From Rivihabitans pingtungensis (GTDB lineage Bacteria > Pseudomonadota > Gammaproteobacteria > Burkholderiales > Aquaspirillaceae), in contig NZ_QJKI01000007.1 of NCBI RefSeq assembly GCF_003201855.1, positions 86,179 through 150,178 of the forward strand: 64,000 bases of DNA. Direction: 5' to 3'. Shown here in pieces: positions 35,118 through 47,108 of the stretch. The position numbers and the translations under genes are program-made. Numbering within the stretch: position 1 is the stretch's first letter; every line of letters begins with the position of its first letter. The notes beneath the pieces are model-generated. The model was not told where the DNA came from and ran no database searches. It was given only the letters and a program-made list of their open reading frames with translations.

Positions 35118-36284
35118 TCAGGCGTTGACGGCGGCGACGATTTTCTCGGCGGCGTCGTTCAGGCCCTGGGCGGCGGTCAGCTTCAGACCGGACTCGTCCA
35201 GCAGCTTGGCGCCGGCTTCGGCGTTGTTGCCTTCCAGGCGCACCACCACCGGCACGGTGACGTTGACTTCCTTGACGGCGGCGATGATGGCCTCGGCGAT
35301 CATGTCGCAGCGCACGATGCCGCCGAAGATGTTGATCAGCACGCCTTGCACCGACGGATCAGCCAGGATCAGCTTGAAGGCTTCGATCACGCGCTCCTTG
35401 GTGGCGCCGCCGCCCACGTCCAGGAAGTTGGCCGGTTGGCCGCCCTTGAGCTTGATGATGTCCATGGTGGCCATGGCCAGACCGGCGCCGTTCACCATGC
35501 AGCCGATATTGCCTTCCAGCGCCACGTAGTTGAGGTCGAATTCGCTGGCCTTCAGCTCGCGCTCGTTTTCTTGCGACTTGTCGCGCAGCGCGGCCACGGC
35601 CGGCAGGCGGTACAGGGCGTTGGAGTCGATGCCAACCTTGGCGTCCACGCAGGCCAGGCTGCCGTCGCCACGGATGGCCAGCGGGTTGATTTCGAACAGG
35701 GCGAAGTCGTTTTCGACGAAGGCTTGGTAAGCGCCGGTCATCAGCTTGACGAATTCGTTGATTTGCTTGCCTTCCAGGCCCAGCTGGAACGCCACGTCAC
35801 GCGCCTGGAACGGCAGCAGGCCGACCAGCGGATCCACGGTGACTTTCAGGATTTTTTCCGGGGTGTTGTGCGCCACTTCTTCGATTTCCACGCCGCCTTC
35901 GGTGGAAGCCATGAAGGTCACGCGGCGGGAGGAACGGTCCACCACGGCGCCCAGGTACAGTTCGCGCTGCACCGGGTACATGTCTTCACACACCAGCACG
36001 CTGTTCACCGGCTGGCCATTGGCGTCGGTCTGGTAGGTCACCAGGTTCTTGCCGATCAGGCTGGCAGCCAGGTCAGCGGCTTCCTCGCGGCTCTTCACCA
36101 CCTTCACGCCACCGGCCTTGCCGCGGCCGCCGGCATGCACCTGGGCCTTGATCACGGCAAACTTGCCGCCCAGCTTGTCGAAAGCAGCGGCTGCTTCTTC
36201 GCCGTTGGTGGCGAGGACGCCTTGTTGCACCGGCAGGCCGTATTTGGCCAGCAATTCTTTTGCTTGGTATTCGTGCAGGTTCAT
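35118..36284 (-). CDS. sucC: Succinyl-CoA synthetase beta subunit
   Basis: 388 residues. ATP-grasp subunit. Starts [19 protein letters not shown], with [20 protein letters not shown] in the nucleotide-binding region, [20 protein letters not shown] for the metal site, and [15 protein letters not shown] plus [16 protein letters not shown] in the C-terminal ligase domain. Forms a heterotetramer with SucD. Follows lpd in the same direction. Confidence 0.97.
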   Translation of the reverse strand: MNLHEYQAKELLAKYGLPVQQGVLATNGEEAAAAFDKLGGKFAVIKAQVHAGGRGKAGGVKVVKSREEAADLAASLIGKNLVTYQTDANGQPVNSVLVCEDMYPVQRELYLGAVVDRSSRRVTFMASTEGGVEIEEVAHNTPEKILKVTVDPLVGLLPFQARDVAFQLGLEGKQINEFVKLMTGAYQAFVENDFALFEINPLAIRGDGSLACVDAKVGIDSNALYRLPAVAALRDKSQENERELKASEFDLNYVALEGNIGCMVNGAGLAMATMDIIKLKGGQPANFLDVGGGATKERVIEAFKLILADPSVQGVLINIFGGIVRCDMIAEAIIAAVKEVNVTVPVVVRLEGNNAEAGAKLLDESGLKLTAAQGLNDAAEKIVAAVNA

Positions 36285-36358
36285 GTGTCTGTCTCTCTTT
36301 TTTCAGGGGCGAGGCGTGAGGCGCGCCGGGGTTGGCGGCGCGCCTCACTGAAAAATCA

Positions 36359-37789
<1,431 letters not shown>

Positions 37790-37885
37790 TCGGTGTGCTC
37801 CTGGTATGCAGGCTTGTGGCCTGGCTCCGGATATGGCAACGGCGCGCTCGGCCCGGACAGGGCCAGCGCGCCGCAACGCGGATGA

Positions 37886-39106
37886 TTACAGGTCGAGGAT
37901 CAGGCGGGCCGGATCTTCAATGGCTTCCTTGATGGCCACCAGGCTCAGCACGGCTTCGCGGCCGTCGATGATGCGGTGGTCGTAGGATTGCGCCAGGTAC
38001 ATCATCGGGCGAGCCACGATCTGGCCGTTTTCCACCACAGCGCGCTCCTTGGTGGAGTGCATGCCGAGGATGGCGGATTGCGGCGGGTTGATGATCGGGG
38101 TGGACATCATCGAGCCAAAGGTGCCGCCGTTGGAGATGGTGTAGGTGCCGCCAGTCAGCTCGTCCAGGCCCAGCTTGCCTTCTTGGGCGCGCTTGCCAAA
38201 GTCAGCGATTTGCTTCTCGATGTCGGCCAGGCTCAGCAGGTCGGCGTTGCGGATCACCGGCACCACCAGGCCACGCGGGCTGCCCACGGCCACGCCGATG
38301 TCAAAGTAGCCGTGGTACACGATGTCGGTGCCGTCCACCGAGGCGTTGATGATCGGGTACTTTTTCAGGGCGTGCACGGCGGCCTTCACAAAGAAGCCCA
38401 TAAAGCCCAGCTTGACGCCGTGGGCCTTTTCGAACTTGTCTTTGTACAGGTTGCGCAGGTCCATCAACGGCTTCATGTTGACTTCGTTGAAGGTGGTCAG
38501 GATGGCGTTGGTCTGTTGCGACTGCACCAGACGCTCGGCCACCACCTTGCGCAGGCGGGTCATCGGCACGCGTTGTTCCGGACGGTCGCCGACCGGCAGG
38601 GCGACAACCGGGGCAGCGGCGGGCTTGGCCGGGGCGGCAGCCGGCTTGGCGGCGGCAGCGGCGACGTCTTCTTTCAGCACGCGGCCATCGCGGCCGGAGC
38701 CTGCCACGCCAGCCAGATCCACGCCGGTTTCAGCGGCCAGTTTCTTGGCGGCCGGCATGGCCAGGGTTTCGCCATCAGCGCGCGGCGCCACGGCAGTGCC
38801 AAAGCCAATCGCGTTGGCCGGCACGCCGACTTCGGCGGCAACAGTTTGCACTGCTGCGGCGGCGCTGGCGGCGGTGTCGATCTTGCCGATCACCTGTTGG
38901 CTGGTGACGGTGTCGCCCACGGCCACGGTCAGTTCAACCAGCACGCCGGCTTGCGGGGCCGGCAGTTCCAGCATGATCTTGTCGGTTTCGATGTCGGCCA
39001 GGTTTTCATCGCGGGCCACGGCGTCACCCACTTTTTTGTGCAGGGCGGCGATGGTGCCTTCGGTCACGGATTCGGCGAACACCGGGATTTTGATTTCGAT
39101 CAGCAT
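37886..39106 (-). CDS. sucB: Dihydrolipoyl succinyltransferase (E2 of 2-oxoglutarate dehydrogenase)
   Basis: 406 residues. One lipoyl domain (1-80), with the lipoyl Lys in [11 protein letters not shown]. An Ala/Val linker leads to the peripheral E3-binding domain (about 120-155: [29 protein letters not shown]). A second Ala/Pro-rich linker precedes the catalytic domain with [14 protein letters not shown] and the active-site [13 protein letters not shown]. The single lipoyl domain fits the succinyl- rather than acetyl-transferase. It lies 100 bases after sucA. Confidence 0.96.
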   Translation of the reverse strand: MLIEIKIPVFAESVTEGTIAALHKKVGDAVARDENLADIETDKIMLELPAPQAGVLVELTVAVGDTVTSQQVIGKIDTAASAAAAVQTVAAEVGVPANAIGFGTAVAPRADGETLAMPAAKKLAAETGVDLAGVAGSGRDGRVLKEDVAAAAAKPAAAPAKPAAAPVVALPVGDRPEQRVPMTRLRKVVAERLVQSQQTNAILTTFNEVNMKPLMDLRNLYKDKFEKAHGVKLGFMGFFVKAAVHALKKYPIINASVDGTDIVYHGYFDIGVAVGSPRGLVVPVIRNADLLSLADIEKQIADFGKRAQEGKLGLDELTGGTYTISNGGTFGSMMSTPIINPPQSAILGMHSTKERAVVENGQIVARPMMYLAQSYDHRIIDGREAVLSLVAIKEAIEDPARLILDL

Positions 39107-39173
39107 GTGAGGGTCTCCTCAGTGGGCCGCCCGGCGGGCAGCCCGTTCAAATGGGGTCTTGTGCAATGCATGT

Positions 39174-39200
39174 GCCCGGCCGCCACGGAGGCGGCCGGGC
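39174..39200 (-). other. Intercistronic hairpin between sucA and sucB
   Basis: An 11-bp perfect stem GCCCGGCCGCC / GGCGGCCGGGC with a 5-base loop, without a T tract. It may stabilise or attenuate the transcript. Confidence 0.5.
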
Positions 39201-39206
39201 GCGGGA

Positions 39207-42026
39207 TTACTTGGCCACGGCCTCGGCCAGCAGCGACTTGAGCTGGGCGACGTGCTTGGACATGTAACCCACGGCCGGCGAAGCGGACGACGGCCGGCCG
39301 GCGAACAGCAGGGTTTGCTTGGGCGACAGCAGTTTTTCCAGACGATGACGGATCTGGTACCAGGCGCCTTGGTTCTTCGGCTCTTCCTGCACCCACATCA
39401 GTTCGCGGGCGTTCGGGTACTTAGCCAGTTCGGCGGCCAGTTGCTCGGTCGGGAACGGGTACAGCTGTTCCAAGCGAACAATGGCCAGCTCGTCATTGCC
39501 GGCTTCTTTGCGGGCGTTGAACAGATCGTAATAGACCTGACCGGCGCACACCACCACGCGCTTGACCTTCTTGGCGTCCAGCTCGGTCACGTCGCCGATC
39601 ACCGGCTTGAAGCTGCTGGAGGTCAGTTCGGACAGCGGGGAGAGCGAATCCTTCAGGCGCAAGAGACGCTTGGACATCATGATGACCAGCGGCTTGCGGT
39701 ACGGACGCAGCATCTGACGGCGCATCATGTGGAACATCTGCGCAGCGGTGGACGGCATCACCACCTGGATGTTGTGCTCGGCGCACAGTTGCAGGTAGCG
39801 CTCGACGCGGGCGGACGAGTGTTCCGGGCCCTGGCCGTCGTAGCCGTGCGGCAGAATCATGGTCAGGCCGCACAGACGGCCCCATTTGGTTTCGCCAGAG
39901 ACGATGAACTGGTCAATCGCCACCTGGGCGCCGTTGGCGAAGTCGCCAAACTGGGCTTCCCAGATCACCAGCTGATCCGGGGCCGAGCAGGCGTAGCCAT
40001 ATTCGTAGGCCAGCACGGCTTCTTCGTTCAGGATCGAGTCGATCACCAGGAATTCAGCCTGGTTGTCCGACAGATGGCGCAGCGGCACGTAGTTGCCTTG
40101 GTCCCAGCGCTCACGGTTTTGGTCGTGCAGCACGGCGTGGCGATGGCTGAAGGTGCCACGGCCAGAGTCTTCGCCGGAAATGCGCACGCCGTAGCCGTTT
40201 TCCACCAGCGAGGCGTAGGCCAGGGTTTCCGCCATGCCCCAGTCCACCGGCTGTTCGCCAGCGCCCATCAGGCGGCGGGCGGCCAGCACCTTGTCCACGG
40301 TCGGGTGCAGCTTGAAGCCTTCCGGCACGCTGGTGACCTTGTCGGCCAGGCGCTTGATGTCGTTGGCCGGCAGGGTGGTGTCGGTCGGGTGCGCCCAGTG
40401 GGTGCCCAGGAACGGCGTCCAGTCCAGCTTGTGGGCGCGGGTGTAGTTGCTCAGCACGGTGTGTTCAACGTGCTCGCCCTTGTCCAGCGCATCGCGGTAG
40501 GCGCGAATCAGGTCGTCGGCCTCAGCGGCGGACACCACGCCTTCGGTCACCAGACGCTCGGCATACTTGGCGCGCACGCCTGGGTGCTTGGCGATTTTTT
40601 TGTACATCATCGGCTGGGTCAACATCGGGTCATCGCCCTCGTTGTGGCCCAGCTTGCGGAAGCAGACGAGGTCGATGACCACGTCTTTCTTGAACTGCAT
40701 GCGGAATTCCATGGCCGCCTGCATCACATAGCAGACCGCTTCCGGATCGTCGCCATTCACGTGGAAGATCGGGGCTTCCACCATTTTGGCCACGTCGGTG
40801 CAATACAGCGTGGAGCGCATGTCGCGGGTGTCGGAGGTGGTGAAGCCCACCTGGTTGTTGACCACCAGATGCAGCGTGCCGCCAGTGCCATAGCCACGGG
40901 TGCCCGACAGGTTGAAGGTGCCTTGGTTGACGCCCAGGCCGCCGAAGGCGGCGTCACCGTGGATCAGCACCGGCACCACTTGACGGCGCTCGTGGTCGCC
41001 ACGGCGTTGCTGGCGCGCGCGCACCGAGCCTTCCACCACCGGGTTGACGATTTCCAAGTGCGAGGGGTTGAACGCCAGCGACACGTGCACCGGGCCATTG
41101 GCGGTAGGGATGTCGGACGAGAAGCCCATGTGGTACTTCACGTCGCCGGACGGCAGTTCCACCGCCGGGCGGCCTTCGAATTCGGCGAACAGGTCGCGCG
41201 GCAGCTTGCCCAGGGTGTTCACCAGCACGTTCAGACGGCCACGGTGGGCCATGCCGATGATGATTTCTTGCACGCCAATCGACGAGGAGTTCTGGATCAG
41301 GTTGTCCAGCGCGGCAATCATCGATTCGCCGCCTTCCAGCGAGAAGCGCTTCTGGCCGACGTACTTGGTGTGCAGGTAGCGTTCCAGGGTTTCGGCGGCG
41401 GTCACTTGCTTGAGGATGCGCTTTTTGGCGTCCTTGCCGAAACGCGGGGTGGACAAATCCGCTTCAAAGCGCTGCATGATCCAGTGCTTTTGTTCGGAAT
41501 TGGTGATGTGCATGTACTCCAGGCCGATATTGCCGCAGTACGTTTGCTTGAGGTTTTTCAGGATTTCCGACAGCGGCAGCTTTTTCTGCTGGCCAACCAG
41601 CGAGCCGGTGTTGAATTGCACCGCCATGTCGGCGTCGGACAGGCCGTGGGTGGACGGGTCCAGCTCGCGCACCGGCGATTGGTCCATGCGCTTGAGCGGA
41701 TCCAGATTGGCCCAGCGCGAGCCCAGCACGCGATAAGCCGAAATCAGCTTGAGCACCGCCACCTGCTTTTGCAGCGAGGCGCCGTCAGCGCTGGCGCTGG
41801 GCGCGGCGCCAATGCGCGGCTGCTTGGCCAGCTGGATGAACGACTCCTGAATCGGCTGGTGCGGCACATCGCGCGCCACGCCGCCTTGTTGCTGGAGTTT
41901 GTCAAAATATTCACGCCATTCGCCGGGCACGGCGTTGGCGTCGGCAAGGTACTGTTCGTACAGTTCCTCGATAAACGGTGCATTCCCGCCAAACAGGTAG
42001 GAATGACTTTGCAAGGTTTGCATCAT
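39207..42026 (-). CDS. sucA: 2-oxoglutarate dehydrogenase E1
   Basis: 939 residues. Thiamine-diphosphate enzyme that decarboxylates 2-oxoglutarate and transfers succinyl to SucB. N-terminal SYLFGGNAPFIEELYEQYLA is the E2-binding helix typical of OdhA/SucA. ThDP region: GMAHRGRLNVLVN, GDAAFGGLGVNQGTFNLSG and NNQVGFTTSDTRD. The C-terminal third has LPHGYDGQGPEHSSAR and MWVQEEPKNQGAW. Two adjacent ATG (42026, 42023) can serve as start; the upstream extension to 42146 was rejected. Confidence 0.96.
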   Translation of the reverse strand: MMQTLQSHSYLFGGNAPFIEELYEQYLADANAVPGEWREYFDKLQQQGGVARDVPHQPIQESFIQLAKQPRIGAAPSASADGASLQKQVAVLKLISAYRVLGSRWANLDPLKRMDQSPVRELDPSTHGLSDADMAVQFNTGSLVGQQKKLPLSEILKNLKQTYCGNIGLEYMHITNSEQKHWIMQRFEADLSTPRFGKDAKKRILKQVTAAETLERYLHTKYVGQKRFSLEGGESMIAALDNLIQNSSSIGVQEIIIGMAHRGRLNVLVNTLGKLPRDLFAEFEGRPAVELPSGDVKYHMGFSSDIPTANGPVHVSLAFNPSHLEIVNPVVEGSVRARQQRRGDHERRQVVPVLIHGDAAFGGLGVNQGTFNLSGTRGYGTGGTLHLVVNNQVGFTTSDTRDMRSTLYCTDVAKMVEAPIFHVNGDDPEAVCYVMQAAMEFRMQFKKDVVIDLVCFRKLGHNEGDDPMLTQPMMYKKIAKHPGVRAKYAERLVTEGVVSAAEADDLIRAYRDALDKGEHVEHTVLSNYTRAHKLDWTPFLGTHWAHPTDTTLPANDIKRLADKVTSVPEGFKLHPTVDKVLAARRLMGAGEQPVDWGMAETLAYASLVENGYGVRISGEDSGRGTFSHRHAVLHDQNRERWDQGNYVPLRHLSDNQAEFLVIDSILNEEAVLAYEYGYACSAPDQLVIWEAQFGDFANGAQVAIDQFIVSGETKWGRLCGLTMILPHGYDGQGPEHSSARVERYLQLCAEHNIQVVMPSTAAQMFHMMRRQMLRPYRKPLVIMMSKRLLRLKDSLSPLSELTSSSFKPVIGDVTELDAKKVKRVVVCAGQVYYDLFNARKEAGNDELAIVRLEQLYPFPTEQLAAELAKYPNARELMWVQEEPKNQGAWYQIRHRLEKLLSPKQTLLFAGRPSSASPAVGYMSKHVAQLKSLLAEAVAK

Positions 42027-42297
42027 GATGTGTGGTCGACCCTTTGTTGACTGCCCGTGCAGCGGGTACGAAGCGCGCCTGGTGGCTCGCCGGCGTTGTC
42101 TCAATGTTTCTGGGCAGCCGGCGCCCGAGAGCGTTTCGTGCCTCATTTTTTATATTTTTTGCTGCGACTGAAGAACTGGCGGCCTGCGCCGCCAGCGGCC
42201 AGCCCCTTGCGGGGCGGGATACTGCTCAACGCGCCAGCCGCCGCCCCAAAGGAGCGACAGCCAGCGGTTTGCCTGATGGCTCAGGCGCATGGCTGAA
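42027..42297. other. Gap between gltA and sucA
   Basis: 271 bases. It includes an AT-rich stretch around 42145-42165 (TATAAA-like on the minus strand), which may be a separate sucA promoter, and GC-rich inverted arms near 42200-42220 (CCCCTTGCGGGG). No gene seen. Confidence 0.4.
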
Positions 42298-43587
42298 TTA
42301 CTTGCGATCGGCCACTTGCGCGTAGTCGCGGCGCACCGAACCGGTGTACAGCTGACGCGGACGGCCAATCTTCATGCCCGGATCGGAGATCATTTCGGTC
42401 CAGTGGCTGATCCAGCCCACGGTGCGAGCCAGGGCGAAGATCGGGGTGAACATGGACACCGGGATGCCGATGGCGGACAGCACGATGCCGGAGTAGAAGT
42501 CCACGTTCGGGTACAGCTTGCGCTCGATGAAGTACGGGTCGCTCAGGGCGATTTCTTCCAGCTTCATGGCCAGCTGGAACTTCGGATCGTCGCGCAGACC
42601 CAGTTCGTTCAGCACCTCGTCGCAGGTTTCCTTCATGATCTTGGCGCGCGGGTCGAAGTTCTTGTACACGCGGTGACCAAAGCCCATCAGCTTGTGGGTC
42701 TTGGCCTTGACGCCTTCCATGAAGGCCGGCACGTTTTCCACCGAGCCGATTTCGTCCAGCATTTTCAGCACGGCTTCGTTGGCGCCGCCGTGGGACGGGC
42801 CCCACAGGCAGGCGATGCCGGCGGCGATACATGCAAACGGGTTGGCGCCCGAGGAGCCAGCCAGACGCACGGTGGAGGTGGAGGCGTTTTGCTCGTGGTC
42901 AGCGTGCAGGATGAAGATGCGATCCAGCGCCTTGGCCAGCACCTTGTTGACCTTGTACTCTTCGCACGGGGTCGAGAACATCATGTGCAGGAAGTTCTCG
43001 GAGTAGGTCAGGCCGTTCTTCGGGTAGCTGAACGGCAGGCCCTTGTTGTAGCGATAGGCCTGGGCGGCGATGTTCGGCACCTTGGCGATCAGGCGGTGGG
43101 CCGACACTTCGCGGTGGTGTGCGTCGTTGATGTCCAGCGAATCATGGTAGAAGGCGGACAGCGCGCCGACCACACCCACCATCACGGCCATCGGGTGGGC
43201 GTCGCGGCGGAAGCCCTTGAAGAACGACATGATCTGGTCGTTCAGCATGTTGTGGCGCATGATCTTGCGGTTGAATTCGGCGAATTGCTCGGCAGTCGGC
43301 AGTTCGCCGTTCAGCAGCAGGTAGCAGCTTTCCAGGAAGTCGGAGTGCTCGGCCAGTTGCTCGATCGGGTAGCCGCGGTAGTACAGTTGACCCAGGTCAC
43401 CGTCGATGAAGGTGATGCTGGATTCGCAGGCGGCAGTCGCCAGGAAGCCAGGGTCAAAGGTGAACATGCCGGTTTTGGCGAAGGTGCGGATGTCCACGAC
43501 GTCCGGGCCCAGGGTGCCGGACATCACCGGCATATCCAGGGTTTTGCCCTCGTCGTAGGAAAGGGTCACTTTGCGATTCGTTTCCAC
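42298..43587 (-). CDS. gltA: Citrate synthase
   Basis: 429 residues. Hexameric type II citrate synthase by length. Motifs: [19 protein letters not shown], catalytic His in [16 protein letters not shown], and [19 protein letters not shown]. Starts [15 protein letters not shown]. It joins acetyl-CoA and oxaloacetate. It follows sdhE after a hairpin. Confidence 0.97.
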   Translation of the reverse strand: METNRKVTLSYDEGKTLDMPVMSGTLGPDVVDIRTFAKTGMFTFDPGFLATAACESSITFIDGDLGQLYYRGYPIEQLAEHSDFLESCYLLLNGELPTAEQFAEFNRKIMRHNMLNDQIMSFFKGFRRDAHPMAVMVGVVGALSAFYHDSLDINDAHHREVSAHRLIAKVPNIAAQAYRYNKGLPFSYPKNGLTYSENFLHMMFSTPCEEYKVNKVLAKALDRIFILHADHEQNASTSTVRLAGSSGANPFACIAAGIACLWGPSHGGANEAVLKMLDEIGSVENVPAFMEGVKAKTHKLMGFGHRVYKNFDPRAKIMKETCDEVLNELGLRDDPKFQLAMKLEEIALSDPYFIERKLYPNVDFYSGIVLSAIGIPVSMFTPIFALARTVGWISHWTEMISDPGMKIGRPRQLYTGSVRRDYAQVADRK

Positions 43588-43616
43588 AGCAATACTCCCA
43601 GGTAGGGTTTTAAGGG

Positions 43617-43646
43617 CGCCCCTGTCCGCACCACACGGACGGGGCG
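43617..43646 (-). other. Hairpin between sdhE and gltA
   Basis: Arms CGCCCCTGTCCG and CGGACGGGGCG pair with one bulge around a 7-base loop. No T tract, so probably a transcript-processing or stability element rather than a full terminator. Confidence 0.45.
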
Positions 43647-43652
43647 TCTTGT

Positions 43653-43913
43653 TTAAGCGCGACGCAGCCGGTCGATGACCGGTTGCAGGTGCGGGGCGTC
43701 GGCTTCGATCTTGCAGTTGACCAGGTCCAGCAGGTCGGTGTCGTCCCAGGTCAACAGCTCGCGGTAGGCGTGCAGATCCGCCACGCTGAGCTGATCGAAG
43801 TCGCTGGCCAGAAAGCGCTCGATCACGATGTCGAGTTCAAGCAGCCCACGCCGGGAACGCCAGCGCATGCGCTTGAGCTCGATCTCGTCGAACGGGTGTT
43901 CGGCCTCGCTCAT
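43653..43913 (-). CDS. sdhE: FAD assembly factor SdhE
   Basis: 86 residues, small and helical, starting [20 protein letters not shown]. The signature [14 protein letters not shown] contains the RGxxE motif needed for covalent flavinylation of SdhA. Its ATG overlaps the sdhB stop as ATGA, so translation is coupled. Confidence 0.95.
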   Translation of the reverse strand: MSEAEHPFDEIELKRMRWRSRRGLLELDIVIERFLASDFDQLSVADLHAYRELLTWDDTDLLDLVNCKIEADAPHLQPVIDRLRRA

Positions 43914-44614
43914 ACGGCGCGACGCACCATGAGGTCTTTGATCTTGCCGATGGCCTTGGTCGGGTTCAGGCCCTTCGGACACACGTCCACGCAGTTCATG
44001 ATGGTGTGGCAACGGAACAGGCGGTACGGGTCTTCCAGGTTGTCCAGACGCTCGCTGGTGATGGTGTCGCGGGTATCGGCAATAAAGCGATACGCGGCCA
44101 ACAGGCCAGCCGGGCCAACGAACTTGTCCGGGTTCCACCAGAACGACGGGCAGGAGGTCGAGCAGCAGGCGCACAGAATGCACTCGTACAGGCCATCCAG
44201 CTCTTTGCGGTCTTCCGGCGATTGCAGACGCTCACGCTCCGGCGCCGGGGTGTCGTTGACCACATAGGGCTTGATCGAGTGGTACTGCTTGAAGAACTGG
44301 GTCATGTCCACGATCAGGTCGCGGATGACCGGCAGGCCAGGCAGCGGGCGCAGGGTGATCGGCTGCTTGAGGCTGCGCAGGTCGGTCACGCAGGCCAGGC
44401 CGTTCTTGCCGTTGATGTTCATCGCGTCCGAGCCGCAGATGCCTTCGCGGCAGGAGCGACGGAAGGACAGGGTGTCATCCACCGCCTTCAACTTGACCAG
44501 GGCGTCCAGCAGCTTGACATCGGTGGCGTCAACTTCGACTTCGATGTCCTGCATGTAGGGCTTGGCGTCCTTGTCCGGGTTGTAGCGGTAAAGGGAGAAA
44601 CGCATTTTTTCCAT
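43910..44614 (-). CDS. sdhB: Succinate dehydrogenase iron-sulfur subunit
   Basis: 234 residues. Carries electrons from SdhA to quinone. [2Fe-2S] ligands in CREGICGSDAMNINGKNGLAC. [4Fe-4S] and [3Fe-4S] ligands in CILCACCSTSCP and CHTIMNCVDVCPKGLNP. Lies 15 bases after sdhA; overlaps sdhE by four bases. Confidence 0.97.
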   Translation of the reverse strand: MEKMRFSLYRYNPDKDAKPYMQDIEVEVDATDVKLLDALVKLKAVDDTLSFRRSCREGICGSDAMNINGKNGLACVTDLRSLKQPITLRPLPGLPVIRDLIVDMTQFFKQYHSIKPYVVNDTPAPERERLQSPEDRKELDGLYECILCACCSTSCPSFWWNPDKFVGPAGLLAAYRFIADTRDTITSERLDNLEDPYRLFRCHTIMNCVDVCPKGLNPTKAIGKIKDLMVRRAV

Positions 44615-44629
44615 GATGTCGGCGGCTCC

Positions 44630-46396
44630 TTAGTACACGCGCTTTTGCGGGGCGATGTAATCCACCGTCAGCGGCTGATTGTGCACCGGCTTGTAGCTGA
44701 GCTTGAAGTCTTCGCGCGAGTACAGCGTGTGCTTCATCCAGGTCTCGTCGTTGCGATCAGGGAAATCATCGCGGGCGTGGGCGCCACGGGATTCCTTGCG
44801 CGCTTCGGCGGAGATCAGGGTGGCCAGGGCCACTTCGATCAGGTTGTCCATTTCCAGCGCTTCGATGCGGGCGGTGTTCCAGACCTGGGACTTGTCCTTG
44901 ATCTGGGTGCGCTTGACGCGCTCGGCCACGGCCTTGATCTGCTTGACGCCTTCTTCCAGCACTTCCTGGGTGCGGAACACGCCAGCGTGACGCTGCACCA
45001 CTTGCTGCATGGCGGTGCGCACATCGGCCACTTCTTCGCCATTGGTCTGGTTTTCCAGACGGGCAATGCGCGACAGCGAGTAGTCAGCGGCGTTTTCCGG
45101 CAGCGGCTTGTGGGCCGGACGTTCGTTGCGGATGAATTCGATCATGCTTTCGCCGGCAGACTTGCCGAACACGACCAGATCCAGCAGCGAGTTGGTGCCC
45201 AGGCGGTTGGCGCCGTGCACCGAGGCGCAGGCGCATTCGCCAGCGGCGTAGAAGCCGTTGACGCGGTCTTCCGGGTTGTCGCCCTTCGGCGCCACCACTT
45301 CGCCCTTGTAGTTGGTCGGAATGCCGCCCATCTGGTAATGGCAGGTCGGCACCACCGGGATCGGCTCTTTGATCGGATCCACGCCAGCGAATTTGATGGC
45401 GATCTCGCGGATGCCAGGCAGACGCTGGTTGATGATTTCCGGGCCGAGGTGATCCAGCTTGAGCAGCACGTGGTCTTTGTTCTTGCCACAGCCACGGCCT
45501 TCGTAGATTTCCACGGCCATGGCGCGGGACACCACGTCACGCGAAGCCAGATCCTTGGCGTTCGGCGCGTAGCGCTCCATGAAGCGCTCGCCATTGCAGT
45601 TGAGCAGAATGCCGCCTTCGCCGCGCACGCCTTCGGTGATCAGCACGCCCGCGCCGGCTACGCCGGTCGGGTGGAATTGCCAGAATTCCATGTCTTCCAG
45701 CGGAATGCCGGCGCGAATGGTCATGCCCAGGCCGTCACCGGTGTTGATGAAGGCGTTGGTCGATGCGGAGAAAATACGGCCAGCGCCGCCGGTGGCGAAC
45801 AGCACAGCCTTGGCGTGCAGCACCGAGATTTCGCCGGTTTCCATTTCCAGCGCGGTCACGCCCACCACGTCGCCGTCGGCGTCGCGGATCAGGTCCAGCG
45901 CCATCCATTCGACAAAGAACTGGGTGTTGGCGCGCACATTGCGCTGGTACAGCGTGTGCAGCATGGCGTGGCCAGTGCGGTCAGCCACGGCGCAGGCGCG
46001 CTGCACCGGGGTCTTGCCGAAGTTGGCCATGTGGCCGCCGAACGGACGCTGGTAAATCTTGCCGTTTTCCAGACGGTCAAACGGCATGCCGAAGTGCTCA
46101 AGCTCGATCACGGCTTCAGGCGCCTTGCGGCACATGAATTCGATGGCGTCTTGGTCGCCGAGCCAGTCGGAACCCTTGACGGTGTCGTACATGTGCCAGT
46201 CCCAACGGTCTTCCTGCACATTGCCCAACGATGCAGAAATGCCGCCCTGGGCCGCCACGGTGTGGGAGCGGGTCGGGAACACTTTGGAGAGAACAGCGGT
46301 CTTCAGACCCGCTTCAGACAGCTGCAGCGCCGCGCGCAGGCCGGCGCCGCCGCCACCCACGATCACTGCGTCAAAACGACGAACTGGGACGCTCAT
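44630..46396 (-). CDS. sdhA: Succinate dehydrogenase flavoprotein subunit
   Basis: 588 residues. FAD-binding GGGGAGLRAALQLSEAG, covalent flavin His in RSHTVAAQGGISASLGN, dicarboxylate site THYQ-like region near PTCHYQMGGIPTN and the catalytic Arg in the HGANRLGTNSLLDLVV region. Oxidises succinate to fumarate. Starts MSVPVRRFDAV; the ATG overlaps the sdhD stop in TAATG. A start four codons upstream lies within sdhD and is less likely. Confidence 0.97.
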   Translation of the reverse strand: MSVPVRRFDAVIVGGGGAGLRAALQLSEAGLKTAVLSKVFPTRSHTVAAQGGISASLGNVQEDRWDWHMYDTVKGSDWLGDQDAIEFMCRKAPEAVIELEHFGMPFDRLENGKIYQRPFGGHMANFGKTPVQRACAVADRTGHAMLHTLYQRNVRANTQFFVEWMALDLIRDADGDVVGVTALEMETGEISVLHAKAVLFATGGAGRIFSASTNAFINTGDGLGMTIRAGIPLEDMEFWQFHPTGVAGAGVLITEGVRGEGGILLNCNGERFMERYAPNAKDLASRDVVSRAMAVEIYEGRGCGKNKDHVLLKLDHLGPEIINQRLPGIREIAIKFAGVDPIKEPIPVVPTCHYQMGGIPTNYKGEVVAPKGDNPEDRVNGFYAAGECACASVHGANRLGTNSLLDLVVFGKSAGESMIEFIRNERPAHKPLPENAADYSLSRIARLENQTNGEEVADVRTAMQQVVQRHAGVFRTQEVLEEGVKQIKAVAERVKRTQIKDKSQVWNTARIEALEMDNLIEVALATLISAEARKESRGAHARDDFPDRNDETWMKHTLYSREDFKLSYKPVHNQPLTVDYIAPQKRVY

Positions 46397-46740
46397 TACA
46401 TACCCCACACGACTTTAACCGAATAAACAAGAGTGCCCACCAGCCAGACAATGGTGAACACATGCATGGTCAGGCGCAGGCCGACCGGCTTGATGTAGTC
46501 CATCCACAGGTCGCGCATGCCAACCCAGACGTGGGCGAACAGGGCGATCAGGGTCACTTGGGTGACCACACGCACGGCGGTACAGGCAAAAAATGCCTTC
46601 CAGCCTTCATGGGTGCCGGGGATGGCCAGCAACGCCAGCACGATGCCGACGGTGTAAATCGCCATGATCACGGCAGTGGCGCGCTGGAGAATCCAGTCAC
46701 GCAGGCCGTAATGGGCGCCAACGACGATGCGGTTTACCAC
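46396..46740 (-). CDS. sdhD: Succinate dehydrogenase membrane anchor subunit
   Basis: 114 residues with three membrane spans (DWILQRATAVIMAIYTVGIV, TQVTLIALFAHVWVGMRD and a C-terminal span). The His of FAHVWVG is the likely heme b or quinone-site ligand. GTG start (46738-46740), seven bases inside the end of sdhC. Confidence 0.93.
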   Translation of the reverse strand: MVNRIVVGAHYGLRDWILQRATAVIMAIYTVGIVLALLAIPGTHEGWKAFFACTAVRVVTQVTLIALFAHVWVGMRDLWMDYIKPVGLRLTMHVFTIVWLVGTLVYSVKVVWGM

Positions 46741-47108
46741 AGCACACCTCCGATCAGCAGGGTCAATGCGATGCTCACCACCAGGGTGGCCTTGGCGGTA
46801 GCGCGGGCGGTTTCCAGCTCAAGACCCTTGTGAATATCGAGGAACAGGAAGCGGATGCCGGCGCACAGATGGTGCAGGAAGGCCCACAGCAGGCCGATCA
46901 GCACCAGTTTGACCAGCGGATGACCGACCACGGCCTGGTAGGTTTCGAAGTCCGCCGCAGAACTGAGCGAGCCGGACAACAGATAGATGAAGACGGGGAG
47001 GAACAGGAACAGGACAACACCCGAGATCCGATGCAGGATCGAGACAATGCCGGGAACCGGCAATCTGATCTGACCGACGTCGAGGTGTTTTGGTCGTTTC
47101 TTCTGCAT
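46734..47108 (-). CDS. sdhC: Succinate dehydrogenase cytochrome b556 subunit
   Basis: 124 residues with three membrane spans. Typical SILHRISGVVLFLFLPVFIY with the Ser/Arg quinone-site residues, and HHLCAGIRFLFLD with heme-ligand His. AAGGAAG precedes MQKKRPKHLDVG. First gene of the sdh-suc block. Confidence 0.95.
   Translation of the reverse strand: MQKKRPKHLDVGQIRLPVPGIVSILHRISGVVLFLFLPVFIYLLSGSLSSAADFETYQAVVGHPLVKLVLIGLLWAFLHHLCAGIRFLFLDIHKGLELETARATAKATLVVSIALTLLIGGVLW

Noticed and set aside
39159..42050. Long 963-codon open frame opposite sucA
   Set aside because: Antisense shadow of a highly conserved gene; composition is His/Gly/Val-rich with no motif.
44006..46426. 806-codon open frame opposite sdhA/sdhB
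   Set aside because: Shadow of sdhA and sdhB coding on the other strand.
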